The notes under the pieces were generated by a model. It was not told the origin of the DNA. It made no database searches and was given only the letters and a program-made list of their open reading frames with translations. A stretch of DNA of 64,000 nucleotides, taken from Reichenbachiella agariperforans. Its GTDB lineage: Bacteria; Bacteroidota; Bacteroidia; Cytophagales; Cyclobacteriaceae. This document shows positions 38,001 to 46,059 of this stretch, piece by piece. Positions within the stretch are counted from its first letter, which is position 1. The number at the start of each line of letters is the position of its first letter. Made by a program: the position numbers and the translations under genes. Location: positions 340,803 to 404,802 of the forward strand of contig NZ_FRAA01000001.1 in assembly GCF_900142205.1 (NCBI RefSeq), written 5' to 3'.

Positions 38001-39310
38001 ATTACTTGGACTATACTTCCACAACAGTCACCTCTACTAATCCGGCCTCTAATAGTAAGATTATCTCCAACGTGTTTTTATTCGGCAACTGTATCAAAAA
38101 CACTACTTCGGCAGTCAAATTGGTACACACTAACCCTGCCCCTAGCTCTTCATCTACGCTACCACTCATGATTCGAATGGAGAACAACTACCTCTACAAC
38201 TATAGGTACGCGGGATTAGACATCACGGATTTTCATGGCACGGTACAGCAAAACAATAGCTTCATTAGCAACCAACCACAAGCAGTAGCAGACATTCACT
38301 CCAACCGAGTGATTCCTCTGGTGATTCCAAACAATCAATTACCTATTGTCTCTAAACTAAGTCACTTTGGAATAGATAATGCACCTACAGCTGGTGGCAA
38401 TGGCACTGTGTATGCTACACACATTGATTATCCTTCGGTCACCAGCTGTGGCAACCAAGACGCGGGCAGTAGCTTGAAAAAGAGTTTCATCGACTATTGT
38501 GAAAACGAGAATTGGGCTGATAAGCCTAAAGCAGCTATTGCTGAACAGCATGGCAATACGGTAAGCCTGAATGATGACTACCAAGAAATACTGCTAAGGC
38601 AAGCTGAAGAATCACTAGACCAAGTCGTATCAACCACTTTCGAAATGGTAAATACACTCACTGACGAATCAGATCAATCCAGACTCGTAGACTTTGTGAA
38701 TCAGCATAACTGGCTTTCTCATCAAGACAACCAATGGCTTACCTACTATCGTCTAGCCAATCAGTCCAACTATGAGCAAGCTCAGGTACAGCTTGCCTCA
38801 ATGATCGCTATAGACGAACAAGATAGACAGCACCTCTTTATTGAAAGCTTACTAATTGGTAAACTGTTGGACCGTGAAGCTGATCATTTTGGAATCTCTG
38901 AAATGGTAACCCTGCAGAATATCGGTAACACAGATACAAAATGGAGTACCTTAGCCAATGCGCTGTTACATAGTCAAGGAGATGATAATCACTATTCATA
39001 CCCTAGTACTGCTAGAACCACTACCTACTCAGATACGGAAGTGTATAATTTGGATATGAATGCACTGAGTGTATATCCGAACCCGGCCAATGACCAAATC
39101 AATGTACTGGTCACAATGACCGAATCACTAGATACTGGCATATTCAAAATATATGACATCAGTGGCAGTGAGGTGCATAGCGTCACCGTCGATCTATTGT
39201 CCAATGTATCGGTCACCGTCGATATCTCTCAGCTACCTGCTGGTATCTACTTGATCAAATTAGACAACCACTCCGATAAACATCTGACTCAGAAGTTTAT
39301 CAAAAAATAA
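32078..39310 (+). CDS. Giant T9SS-secreted M43-type metalloprotease with beta-helix-like region
   Basis: 2410 residues with a signal peptide ending in SHAQ. The N-terminal catalytic domain has the zinc motif HEVGHWLSLWH (His274, Glu275, His278, third ligand His284) and, about 60 residues on, NHMDYTTDNC with the Met-turn and FTLGQIQRM, as in pappalysin-like M43 peptidases. Then come long beta-rich domains, including a propeller-like block (about 510-970) and an SprB/PKD-like repeat near 1490-1550. An Asn-rich right-handed beta-helix-like region follows (about 1600-2000, NNxFxNN patterns). The last about 80 residues are a T9SS type A sorting domain (VYPNPANDQINV...GIYLIKL). It should be exported to the surface and cleave external proteins. 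It is monocistronic, with its own terminator. Confidence 0.9.
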   Translation: MKQIRQTLLSILMCFAIYTSHAQKSTSHVQYCGQDLLNNWMEIENSDFSQQLKKQNEDIELRMNESARMAMTTSAVNGIYHIPVVFHFIVSQATLSQLPNGPGWTDEYRMYKAFYDGGASASSNRLLDQLARINTEFSDANISFCSAQLAPQTFPWQQITDPSTGTVFETAGATYTVDNTLAHMNGMISAQAIQLEQALPFNQANEPQYLNVYVTETTALGNQTVGGYALPGGIDGNGIYVSQFLFGDNTGNNPNYFLPASVSPQYEQGKTAVHEVGHWLSLWHTFATDGACTNLTLPPHLMPHGDFVVDTPPQRNPSLQCSTTNMISCTSTLVPGNNHMDYTTDNCKVPNGSVMPFTLGQIQRMHLYLDDFLENIHSHTNRLLTGIEKNGCVNSPIPFTAEFEIDSNILCEAQSIQVEGLDIALLPAGHSLQWRLTLTDGTTTHHVPSASTYNTGAINTSFPTLGMGQGTFTMSSEMIITDPSSATTTISYQLNDPILIEDCTASAQKYTRSYEYPEGDLDNMSIVTTHAGDGYIVSGSNRNLTTDISSTIVLRADLFGNILWERTFDNNGQNIRGLDIIRNNSTTDTYIIAGAVESAAGNDDILVMEIDESGNPTSVAGNPFSINISSGPTQNSSAAFEIINTVDGGFALAGYVGAGLEFADAKEQLIVKLNQNFSVAWSERYDYSNNSPSDLDVANSILEIPNYNGTGVNAYFLGGSRNRMTLSGLQHSNTSMLLTDNVTTRTVVWNDTWQGNERDFAYDALYDANQNVIYQSSFNSEKHGNVIAMLDPTNGNILGWYDSKLSNIEEYLGTQLLENAAGDSLVLTGYAHWDGFQPTADRIDKLTFTNQTAGRFNVNMFDTHLDNVWHNQNIYGFDSHSDAYAFPKSTTLSPNGGYMIVVGGRDNDFPDHTNKLTFIKINTDLMTACQANEETEALDGYTLRTTLPVITHTANNSAVNLANGSNTLATEFPCATYCDGGLINTTEVICGSNPVVSLNIDPAYPIQNTNMVWSPANLVTPTNDPRIFETVALTEPQVITLQGFSTQGGCLIYEQTFNISFAAGNDLHYTDCAGVTSIELCQLLPSLDAGSTDGIWYVGTVSASTELNSTNYPAPASWPPTTYPYVSGQNTGCNASPSIGIDATPTTLVYQVIDPVTGCIDESILTIDTDANSIDPNFDPATSTSPYLYWDFRSQLPDDDFGQYIFTCSPNDIDFIPVDQRSSIGHNWKFDEQNSNLQTFSTSVNPQFSINNIVYGAILPNANAEAIDVEHTLTSLCGEDTTVAALIIVPEIDPSIVIDPLSDCSHNLTVTDNVFDIRDFILSNPDFSSLTGIPSIDAFASIIWSDANGIVIGSGQTYQATADGTYTATITYFGGSCTASVSATVTGTNTFTLNDISIDGCDIGNGTGVFDLAATQGAISSLSGLTFTWWEDAIQTIQINTSTPYIGPAGTVYAVASSPDGCQSMATVSLNLKDAPILIVNGETELCAGDLLELQATADGGVPPYSIDWVYNNGNNTHTGNVLQVTSSVGVSSYQVTVTDANGCSTTQTIDVRATSCCPIQKDEDYFQITDYQSGNHLVTNGDYKIWPDKVYIGPGLTVVVSGKESVLDITNCDVVFGECAKIEVRNGARIIANNAVLRPCDEMQTWQGVEFIFEEKSAPTGSFTESTFINATTGIGIRRANQIDTGIPVEVEITNNLFLNNKTGVQIANDYFEGAITGNTFKIEKQVAELHYCDEKEPNSSPSVNFGGIKLISNEYLNYSVRNHNVIAQNDFVKGINLISEESKLIQFDGIHMIGTVGTSISFNQFTNNDRSVIMLRVIDVTVENNSMEVTRRSNADLGTYQISFDGVGNYDFNALIQNNEILNSAELLYESNATNSNGNFVGTGAIYASKGGKVQIESNKIIGYEIGIFIDNHKSAGILSRIVNNDIQTHTYGIYQRDARWTTEIYTSFIGCNTIDMLLNVPGNTLSSGVVGYYLDYTSTTVTSTNPASNSKIISNVFLFGNCIKNTTSAVKLVHTNPAPSSSSTLPLMIRMENNYLYNYRYAGLDITDFHGTVQQNNSFISNQPQAVADIHSNRVIPLVIPNNQLPIVSKLSHFGIDNAPTAGGNGTVYATHIDYPSVTSCGNQDAGSSLKKSFIDYCENENWADKPKAAIAEQHGNTVSLNDDYQEILLRQAEESLDQVVSTTFEMVNTLTDESDQSRLVDFVNQHNWLSHQDNQWLTYYRLANQSNYEQAQVQLASMIAIDEQDRQHLFIESLLIGKLLDREADHFGISEMVTLQNIGNTDTKWSTLANALLHSQGDDNHYSYPSTARTTTYSDTEVYNLDMNALSVYPNPANDQINVLVTMTESLDTGIFKIYDISGSEVHSVTVDLLSNVSVTVDISQLPAGIYLIKLDNHSDKHLTQKFIKK

Positions 39311-39340
39311 ACATCTCTTTACTTTAAGCTATAACCATAA

Positions 39341-39377
39341 AGGCACCACTCGGATCATATCGAGTGGTGCCTTTTTT
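39341..39377 (+). terminator. Rho-independent terminator after the metalloprotease gene
   Basis: Perfect 12-bp stem AGGCACCACTCG / CGAGTGGTGCCT with an 8-nt loop, then a T run, 31 nt after the stop. Confidence 0.92.
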
Positions 39378-39439
39378 ACATATTCCCAGTTACTAATTAC
39401 CCCCTGAAATAAAAAGAGTAGCGCGAGATCCTGTCTAAT

Positions 39440-39630
39440 AAAGTATATCTACTCAAGGAAACATTAAGTCCATAGCCTACCTATCCAATGGGGCTTGAAG
39501 CCCCATCCCAACCCTTCGTTGTGATCAGATACCTCTAAAGCTATTGCCGACCAGCGAGCCTTTCGTCGTGGAAACGGGTATTTGATACTAAGAGGCAAAC
39601 TGGTATGGGAAGAAGATTCCTATTAGAGTT
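39440..39630 (-). pseudogene. Remnant of a PorP/SprF-type T9SS membrane protein gene
   Basis: On the minus strand this stretch closely resembles, at DNA level, part of the PorP-OmpA gene at 61132-62619. The segment ACTCAAGG...AAGTCCATAGCC...ACCCTTCGTTGTGATC...TACCTCTAAAG...GACCAGCGA...TTTCGTCGTGGAAACGGGTATTT matches 62270-62420. After a jump of about 100 nt, GGCAAACTGGTAT...GGAGAAG matches near 62525. Stops and indels prevent translation. It must derive from a paralogue or a duplicated copy. It sits downstream of a T9SS-secreted protein gene, where PorP-like partners often lie. Confidence 0.8.
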
Positions 39631-39963
39631 GTAATTCTTATTCAATGCTTCATTATCAAAAATGTCTACTTTTAAAAAAATTCATGCTTGAAAAGCCCTT
39701 CAGCATCCTCTTAAAGTAGCTCACTGATATCTCCATGCGCCCGACGGTTCTACACTTCGAAGTGTCAAGGGGGGGCGTCTATGAATGATAACCGACACTT
39801 TTAATCATATACCCATAATTTAAGATTGCACTTTACGAATTCACTGAAGTTGATATATGGACATACATGTAGCGAAGTTGCTAAACCTCTGATTTCTGAT
39901 TTTGCACCCTGATGAGGACATGGTTTAGATTGGAGATAATACTGATTGAGGACAAAGCCAAAA

Positions 39964-40109
39964 AGGTAAGTTTACCTCTTCCTTTTTGTTAAGTAGCAAA
40001 CACCCAAAGGTAAGTTTACCTCCAGCTATAGATAAACTTACCTTTGGGTCACGGTAAAGGTACATTTGCGTTGTGGTAAACTTAAGTTTTCCAAACAGTA
40101 CCTGTACCT
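39964..40109. repeat. 22-nt mosaic palindromic tandem array (7 positions, one degenerate)
   Basis: Cores start at 39964, 40008, 40030, 40052, 40074 and 40096, all multiples of 22 nt apart; the position at 39986 is degenerate. The core is a 14-nt near-palindrome (AGGTAAGTTTACCT in the first two) and the 8-nt spacers vary. The architecture matches 16954-17057, although the core sequence is unrelated and AT-rich. Confidence 0.88.
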
Positions 40110-40418
40110 TAGATTTTTAAGAGAAAAGCCAGGTATATCCCGTTTGATCGCATTTCGGAATGCTACCGAGTGAGACAGATAGCATGTACCTAACAATTCG
40201 GTATGATTAGCAAATATTAACACCTGAATTTAATGACAATCGCTCTGACATGCCATCATGTATGCATGATGACATACAACAATTCAATAAGAGAAATAGA
40301 TACGCTTAGCCCATTACAGTGACAATATCTAATCGATTAGGTGTTTCGTAGTGTTCGGGTTTGTTCCTAACGTCACCGGGAAAGAATCCTCAGCGCTAAA
40401 CCCCAATCACAACCCATA

Positions 40419-41111
40419 TCACTCCAGTGACGCCATGTTTTCCATGAAGGCTTTTTTGTACACCCGTCCGATGGGGACCGTATGCGCACCAGAGAGCTGC
40501 ACCTTGTTGTGAGACACCTTTCTGACGTGCTTGAGGTGCACCACAAAGGATTTGTGTACTTGGCAAAAACTGTCATCCAGTGTTTCGAGCCAATGTCGCA
40601 AAGGGTAGCCACTCAGGTGCTTGGTATCCTCTCCTACTATCTCCGTATAGTCTGCGTCAGACTTGATCAGTACGATATCATCTAGCGACATGCGAATGAG
40701 CTCATGCCCGGACTTAATCACTATGGATCGTTCGTCCTTTTCCTCCTCTACATGCCGTGTGCTAGCAGGAGCAATCTTAGCTACTGCTTGGTTGAACCTA
40801 TCCGCAGAAAAGGGTTTGAGCAAATAATCGATCACCTGATACTCATAACTCTCCAAAGCGTAATCAGGAAAAGCCGTAGTAAGGATCACCGGAGGATGGT
40901 CGGCCTGAGACTTCAAAAACTCCAACCCTGACATCTTAGGCAAATGGATATCCAAAAAGATCAAGTCTATTTTAGACTTTTGCATAAAATCCATCAGCGA
41001 CACTGCGTCCGAAAAGGTCGCCTTTAGACTCAAACCAGGGTGATCCCCTATAAACTTGCTGAGGATGCGCTGCGCTGGCGGCTGATCCTCTACTATCACA
41101 CATTCAAGCAT
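40419..41111 (-). CDS. LytTR-family response regulator
   Basis: 230 residues. The receiver domain (1-120) has the acidic pair E8/D9, phospho-acceptor Asp54 in LIFLDIHLPKMSG and Lys in LLKPF. The LytTR DNA-binding domain (about 130-228) has signatures IKSDADYTEI and CQVHKSFVVHLKHV. It overlaps the upstream sensor kinase by 8 nt (start inside the kinase stop region), so the two are translationally coupled. It lies divergent from the Xus-like iron-uptake genes and is a candidate regulator of them, by position only. Confidence 0.95.
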   Translation of the reverse strand: MLECVIVEDQPPAQRILSKFIGDHPGLSLKATFSDAVSLMDFMQKSKIDLIFLDIHLPKMSGLEFLKSQADHPPVILTTAFPDYALESYEYQVIDYLLKPFSADRFNQAVAKIAPASTRHVEEEKDERSIVIKSGHELIRMSLDDIVLIKSDADYTEIVGEDTKHLSGYPLRHWLETLDDSFCQVHKSFVVHLKHVRKVSHNKVQLSGAHTVPIGRVYKKAFMENMASLE

Positions 41112-42126
41112 AATCTGACTGTTTTAACTTTAGCTGCAACCGTACTTCGAACGCATTGCCCTGATCATGGATCTCCAAGCGGTGACTATCCGGATAGACC
41201 AGTCCCAATTGCTTCTTGACATTGGACAAACCAATACCATGAGCCAAATTTTCCGTATTGGTATGGGGCAAATAACTATTGATACATACGAAATTCAAAA
41301 TACCCTCTGCACTCACCTCCATACGCACATGGATATAAATCTTGTCGGACTGACTGGATGTAGAGTGTTTGAATGCATTTTCTACAAACACAATCAGTAT
41401 CAACGGAGCAATCATGAACCCCTCATGATCCACCTCGGATGTGAATGACACTTCCCCCCTATGCTCGATCCGCAGTTCGTTGAGCGCCATGTAGTCCTGG
41501 AGGTGCTTGACCTCTTGTATCAGATTGACCTGCTCCGAATTGCACTCATACAGCATATAGCGGAGCACCGACGACAGCTCCAAGATAATCGAAGGAGTCT
41601 TGGGCGAATTCTCTATGGCGTAGGCATACAGGTTGTTGAGGTTATTGAATAAAAAATGGGGATTGATCTGTGACTTAAGGAACTGTAGCTCGTTTTCCTG
41701 TGCCAAGGATCGCAGTTCCTCTACCTCCTTTTGCTTCTTGATAAAATCCCACGCCAACTTAAAAGCCACAAAGATGACCATGATCGGCAGAGTCTCACTC
41801 AAGGTGAATACCAACCCAGGAAAATACGTACCCCGAGTATCTGGAAAGTAGAGCTGCTCCAAGCCATACTCATCGACCAAGATCACCAATACAATCACCG
41901 TCACCACTGCTGCGACAAACAGCAGCATGCGGTTGCGATAGTAGAGCTTCGGCAGCAATACATAGTTGATCACCATAACCGCTACCATGTAGTTGGCAAA
42001 GAATGCAATCTTGTATGGCTCTATCGCAAAAGTGTAATCCTGCACATACGAAAAGAAGAAAAGCAGTACAAGCATGACAGCCAACTGGTAGAGTATTTCT
42101 CTGCGTGTCCATTTATTCATCTTCAA
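41104..42126 (-). CDS. LytS/YehU-type membrane sensor histidine kinase
   Basis: 340 residues. Four hydrophobic helices (about 13-30, 42-60, 67-85, 103-125) are followed by a coiled linker and a His_kinase (LytS-type) domain with phospho-acceptor in FLKSQINPHFLFNNLN (His157). The ATPase region has FVENAFKHS (N-box) and HGIGLSNVKKQL (G-box). It signals to the overlapping LytTR regulator. No extracytoplasmic sensor domain is present, so the membrane helices probably sense the signal. A 207-nt divergent region separates it from the TonB receptor gene. Confidence 0.94.
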   Translation of the reverse strand: MKMNKWTRREILYQLAVMLVLLFFFSYVQDYTFAIEPYKIAFFANYMVAVMVINYVLLPKLYYRNRMLLFVAAVVTVIVLVILVDEYGLEQLYFPDTRGTYFPGLVFTLSETLPIMVIFVAFKLAWDFIKKQKEVEELRSLAQENELQFLKSQINPHFLFNNLNNLYAYAIENSPKTPSIILELSSVLRYMLYECNSEQVNLIQEVKHLQDYMALNELRIEHRGEVSFTSEVDHEGFMIAPLILIVFVENAFKHSTSSQSDKIYIHVRMEVSAEGILNFVCINSYLPHTNTENLAHGIGLSNVKKQLGLVYPDSHRLEIHDQGNAFEVRLQLKLKQSDYA

Positions 42127-42270
42127 AACAAGTCATATAATTCTATTCTGTCTTCACATCAATCACAATTTTCTCAGCCTGACACAAACACATGTCGTTC
42201 ACCGTAATTTTTCGGTTGTTGACAGAAACTAACTTTCAAATATGTAGAAAAAATACATTTTTGCTATTCA

Positions 42271-42285
42271 TAATTAGTCTAAATA
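42271..42285. promoter_or_regulatory. Possible iron-regulator (Fur-like) site upstream of the TonB receptor
   Basis: TTAGTCTAA, a 9-nt near-palindrome in an AT-rich context, lies about 50 nt before the receptor ATG. The assignment is weak: it rests on AT-rich symmetry and the iron-uptake context only. Confidence 0.25.
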
Positions 42286-42333
42286 AATAAAAGCTACTTA
42301 ACATTAAATTCTACTGAGTACAAATCATTATCT

Positions 42334-44721
42334 ATGAAAATATTAATCCTTAGCATCACGTTGATTTTAGTTTCTTTCCTCGCCAATGCGCAGGAATACT
42401 ATATATCAGGTGTAGTCACCAATGAGCAAGGAGAAAACATCCCTGGGGTAAACGTGATTATTAAAGGGAGCACGAATGGGGTATCTACAGATGCTGAGGG
42501 GAAGTTCAAGGTTAAAATCCCAGGAGGAAAGCGTATTCTGCTTTTCAGAGGAGTCGGACTCAAAACGCAAGAAATGCTGGTGGATCATTCCTTCAGATCC
42601 AAGCAAGTGAACATCCAGATGGAAGACAGCGCTACTGAGTTAGATGCCATACAGGTAGTAGCCGAATCGGAATCTTTCCTAGTAGAAAAAAAAGGCTTTA
42701 GTGTGGATGCTATCGAAACGCAGAAAATCAAATCTCAAAGCCTAGAAATAAACAATGTACTGGGGAGAACCGCAGGGGTGCGTGTCAGGAAATCTGGAGG
42801 TGTCGGTGCAGACTTCAACTATTCCCTAGATGGGTTGTCTGGCAATGCCATTCGCTTTTTTATAGACGGTGTTCCGATGGACTATTTTGGATCGTCCTAT
42901 TCTATCAACAATATCCCCATTACACTAATAGAACGAATAGATATATACAAAGGTGTAGTGCCCGTAGCACTAGGGTCAGATGCCTTAGGTGGAGCGATCA
43001 ACTTGGTCACGAATCAAGAAGTCTCCAACTACGTTTCTGCCTCTTATTCATTTGGCTCATTCAACACCCATCAAGCAACACTAAATGGGCAGTGGAGGAC
43101 TGATTCTGGTCTCACCACCCGACTTTCTACCTTTTACACCTATTCTGACAACAACTATAAGGTATGGGGTGAAGGCGTTTTTTATGGTGATGAAGATACA
43201 GGCAAAGCCATCTATTTTACCGAAGATGATCCGGCCGAAAGATTCAATGACGATTTTCAAACTGCCACTGTCAAGTTTGACGTAGGCTTCACGCAGAAAC
43301 AATGGGCCGACCAGTTGTTTGTCAGCATATTGACCTCCGATCAGAAAAAGGGAGTACAAACAGGGCAAACCATGGGACATGTCTATGGTGAAATGCGCAA
43401 CAATGAACAGGTACTGATGCCCAGCATCACCTATCAAAAGAAGGATTTATTTACCAATGGATTAGATGTTAATGCATTTGCTGGATATTCATACATAGAA
43501 GGCACTACGGTAGACACCACCACCAACCGATATGACTGGCGGGGAAAAGTAATTGGGAACAATCCCTCTGGAGGGGAGATAGGACGAGGCGGCAGTAAAT
43601 CCTTATTTACCATCAAGGATAAGTCATATATCATGCGATTCAATACGACTTATCAATTGCCTTTAGGTTTTAGACTGGGATTTAATTACCTGTACACCAG
43701 CACAAACCGTACAGGAAACGACCCTTTTTCACCCTCCTATCGAATTCCTTATCTGGAGCCACAAAAAATCGGTTCTCATTTTGCGGGCTTGTCACTAGAG
43801 ACATCTAAGTTCAATGACAAGCTTCACGCCAATGTATTTCTCAAAAAGTATGCTTTCAAGTCTACTATCAATGATTTGGTCTACACGACTGAGTATGAAA
43901 TAATAGAACATAAAAATGATATATCCAATTGGGGTGGTGGCTTTGCAGCTTCCTATCTGATCCAGCCAAACCTGTTAATCAAATCCTCCATAGAACAAGC
44001 TACCCGATTGCCCAGCGCTACAGAGGCGCTAGGTGATGGGGTTACCATTGAAAACAATCCTTCGATAAGGCCTGAGCAAACCTTCAATGCCAATATAGGA
44101 GCTGTACTGGGCAGGTATGAGCTGGGTGCTCGACATGGGGTAAAAATAGCGGTAAGCACATTTTACAGAGATGTAACTGACAAACTGAAACTACTGGTAG
44201 AGGGAGGCCAGGAACAAGGACAGTACGAAAACATAAACAAGGTGAAAGGATCAGGTGCTGAGATAGATATTGTCTACGATTTTGATCAAAAACTAAAGCT
44301 TAATCTAAACGGAACCTATCTAAACTTCAGAAACAACCAGAAGACAGACGAGCATGGCAGGGAAAACATCGTCTATGGCGACCGACTTAGAAATGACCCC
44401 TACCTCATGGCCAATGCAGGGCTGGAATATAATGTAATGAACCTTATTCAAAAGAATAGCCGGTTTTTTGCCTATCTGCAGTCCAGCTATGTGCACGAGT
44501 TCTTCCTTAACTGGCCTAGCCTAGGAAGCAGAAACAACAAGAGTATTATCCCTTCACAACTCGTCTGTGACGCAGGTGTTGGGTACACTTTCCCTTCCGA
44601 GAAAGTGACTCTGGCTCTGGATGTATCCAACCTATTCAATGAACAGGTTTATGACAACTTCTTGCTTCAAAAACCTGGAAGGGCATTTTTCTTAAAAATC
44701 AATTATCAAATTATAAAATAA
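42334..44721 (+). CDS. TonB-dependent outer-membrane receptor, XusA-like
   Basis: 795 residues with a signal peptide ending FLANAQ. A CarboxypepD_reg-like domain (about 22-105; GVVTNEQGENIPGVNV) precedes the plug (about 115-230; NNVLGRTAGVRVRKSGG, GSDALGGAINLV) and a 22-strand-type beta-barrel ending in an aromatic C-terminus. TonB receptors import siderophores, haem or glycans; no SusD gene is adjacent. The following DUF4374 lipoprotein and PepSY membrane protein match the xusABC order known from Bacteroides, where it imports xenosiderophores. The inferred substrate is therefore a ferric siderophore. The gap to the next gene is 15 nt, so they form one operon. Confidence 0.93.
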   Translation: MKILILSITLILVSFLANAQEYYISGVVTNEQGENIPGVNVIIKGSTNGVSTDAEGKFKVKIPGGKRILLFRGVGLKTQEMLVDHSFRSKQVNIQMEDSATELDAIQVVAESESFLVEKKGFSVDAIETQKIKSQSLEINNVLGRTAGVRVRKSGGVGADFNYSLDGLSGNAIRFFIDGVPMDYFGSSYSINNIPITLIERIDIYKGVVPVALGSDALGGAINLVTNQEVSNYVSASYSFGSFNTHQATLNGQWRTDSGLTTRLSTFYTYSDNNYKVWGEGVFYGDEDTGKAIYFTEDDPAERFNDDFQTATVKFDVGFTQKQWADQLFVSILTSDQKKGVQTGQTMGHVYGEMRNNEQVLMPSITYQKKDLFTNGLDVNAFAGYSYIEGTTVDTTTNRYDWRGKVIGNNPSGGEIGRGGSKSLFTIKDKSYIMRFNTTYQLPLGFRLGFNYLYTSTNRTGNDPFSPSYRIPYLEPQKIGSHFAGLSLETSKFNDKLHANVFLKKYAFKSTINDLVYTTEYEIIEHKNDISNWGGGFAASYLIQPNLLIKSSIEQATRLPSATEALGDGVTIENNPSIRPEQTFNANIGAVLGRYELGARHGVKIAVSTFYRDVTDKLKLLVEGGQEQGQYENINKVKGSGAEIDIVYDFDQKLKLNLNGTYLNFRNNQKTDEHGRENIVYGDRLRNDPYLMANAGLEYNVMNLIQKNSRFFAYLQSSYVHEFFLNWPSLGSRNNKSIIPSQLVCDAGVGYTFPSEKVTLALDVSNLFNEQVYDNFLLQKPGRAFFLKINYQIIK

Positions 44722-44736
44722 ATTAAGTCTATAATT

Positions 44737-45954
44737 ATGTATAAAAATAAACTTACAAAACAATTCTTCATTTGCACCCTTTTAGCAGCTGGTTTAACAC
44801 TCGCCTCTTGTGACGATGAAGTAGATGAAGTAAAAGGACCAGAAAACACCAAATATACCGTAGGAGCCGATGTAGATGGCGAAGGCTACTATACCACTAC
44901 CGACGACCTCATGACTGGTACCATATCGATAGTTGGGAGTGGATCCGAAGGCTGGGCCAACCTATCAGTGAGCGTGGATGGGTACATGTATATCCTTAAC
45001 AACACAGAAGGTCTGACTGAAAAATATGAACTGACGGCCACTGGCCCTGTTTTGGTAGATGAGATTTCCAACTCAGCTTTGACTGCTGGCGGTTTCTTCC
45101 GCTATATTCAATCGATCAATGATAGTGAACTATTCCTGTCAACCAACCCAAATGATGAAGGCTCAGTTCCATATGCTATCATAGACTTAGAGACTTTCTC
45201 TGCTACCAGCAAAGGATACCTTGAGATGCCCACTATCAACGATAAAAGCAACCTATGGGTGAACGCCGTTGTGCAAGGAGGTTCAATGTATTTCGGGTCA
45301 CTATATGGAGATGCAGCGACTTGGGGACAGTTGGCAGATTCATTGGTTACCGTAAAATACGACTACCCTTCTTTAACCAATCCTGAGATACTCGTATCGA
45401 CTGCATCTGCGGGCATGACCGCTGGTTACCGTACCAACGGGTCATTCGTGACAGAAAATGGTGATATCTACCAATACAACATCACTGGTTCTCTGTGGTA
45501 TGGCCATGATGAAGTAGCCGATAAGCCATCTGTATTCGTCAGAATCAAAGATGGAGACTATGACGACTATGTACTAGATATCTCTGCCGAGTTCGATGAG
45601 CCTATCGCCATCTGGAATGCTTGGTATGCTGGCGATGGCATAGCGTATGCTAACGTTACTCGCGTAGGTGATTTGGCTGAATGGGGTGACCTTTCTCAAA
45701 ACACTGGTACATTAGTAGAAATCAACTTGGAAACCAAGTCGGTGACGGAGTTGAACTTACCAAAAGCATCTTTTGTCAATATCTTCTCTTTGGATTGTGT
45801 CACTGACGGTAAATTCTACATTCCTGTAAGTATGACTGGAGGAGACGCCAACATCTACGAAATCAACAGAGGCGGTGGGGCAGATGGATTCACAAAAGGA
45901 GCTAAACTTGACGGTAGCAATGTATTTGTCAATGCGCTGTTTAGAAACTTCTAA
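44737..45954 (+). CDS. DUF4374 surface lipoprotein, XusB-like
   Basis: 405 residues with a lipoprotein signal, lipobox LTLASC (Cys25). The rest is a beta-propeller-like DUF4374 domain with repeated strand blocks (YTVGADVDG, SVSVDGYMYILNN, NDSELFLS, DGKFYIPVSMTGG). In Bacteroides, XusB is the DUF4374 lipoprotein that captures ferric siderophores at the cell surface for the XusA receptor. Position and family here point to the same role. It follows the receptor by 15 nt and is followed by a hairpin before the PepSY gene. Confidence 0.9.
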   Translation: MYKNKLTKQFFICTLLAAGLTLASCDDEVDEVKGPENTKYTVGADVDGEGYYTTTDDLMTGTISIVGSGSEGWANLSVSVDGYMYILNNTEGLTEKYELTATGPVLVDEISNSALTAGGFFRYIQSINDSELFLSTNPNDEGSVPYAIIDLETFSATSKGYLEMPTINDKSNLWVNAVVQGGSMYFGSLYGDAATWGQLADSLVTVKYDYPSLTNPEILVSTASAGMTAGYRTNGSFVTENGDIYQYNITGSLWYGHDEVADKPSVFVRIKDGDYDDYVLDISAEFDEPIAIWNAWYAGDGIAYANVTRVGDLAEWGDLSQNTGTLVEINLETKSVTELNLPKASFVNIFSLDCVTDGKFYIPVSMTGGDANIYEINRGGGADGFTKGAKLDGSNVFVNALFRNF

Positions 45955-45992
45955 GCAACCAGATTTAAAACAACCTATTCCAAACCACTGAT

Positions 45993-46026
45993 TGTAATCA
46001 CACGGCTCATCACGAGCTGTGTGATT
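45993..46026 (+). terminator. Hairpin between the DUF4374 and PepSY genes (possible attenuator)
   Basis: Arms AATCACACGGCTC and GAGCTGTGTGATT pair over 13 bp with one mismatch and a 4-nt loop. It is followed by TTGTTTGG rather than a clean T run, so partial termination or 3'-end protection is more likely than full termination. Confidence 0.5.
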
Positions 46027-46059
46027 TGTTTGGTTCATAAACTGTCAGTACTCCTACCT

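Larger units (their letters stand above)
39378..40418. other. Gene-poor region holding a gene remnant and a mosaic repeat array
   Basis: About 1 kb without an intact gene. It contains the PorP/SprF remnant (39440-39630) and the second 22-nt mosaic array (39964-40109), both listed separately. Minor palindromes: TACACTTCGAAGTGT near 39750 and CATCATG/CATGATG arms near 40255. Nothing else is recognisable. Confidence 0.6.

Noticed and set aside
39745-39760. Short palindrome suggesting an insertion-sequence end
   Set aside because: No transposase, target duplication or partner repeat is visible.
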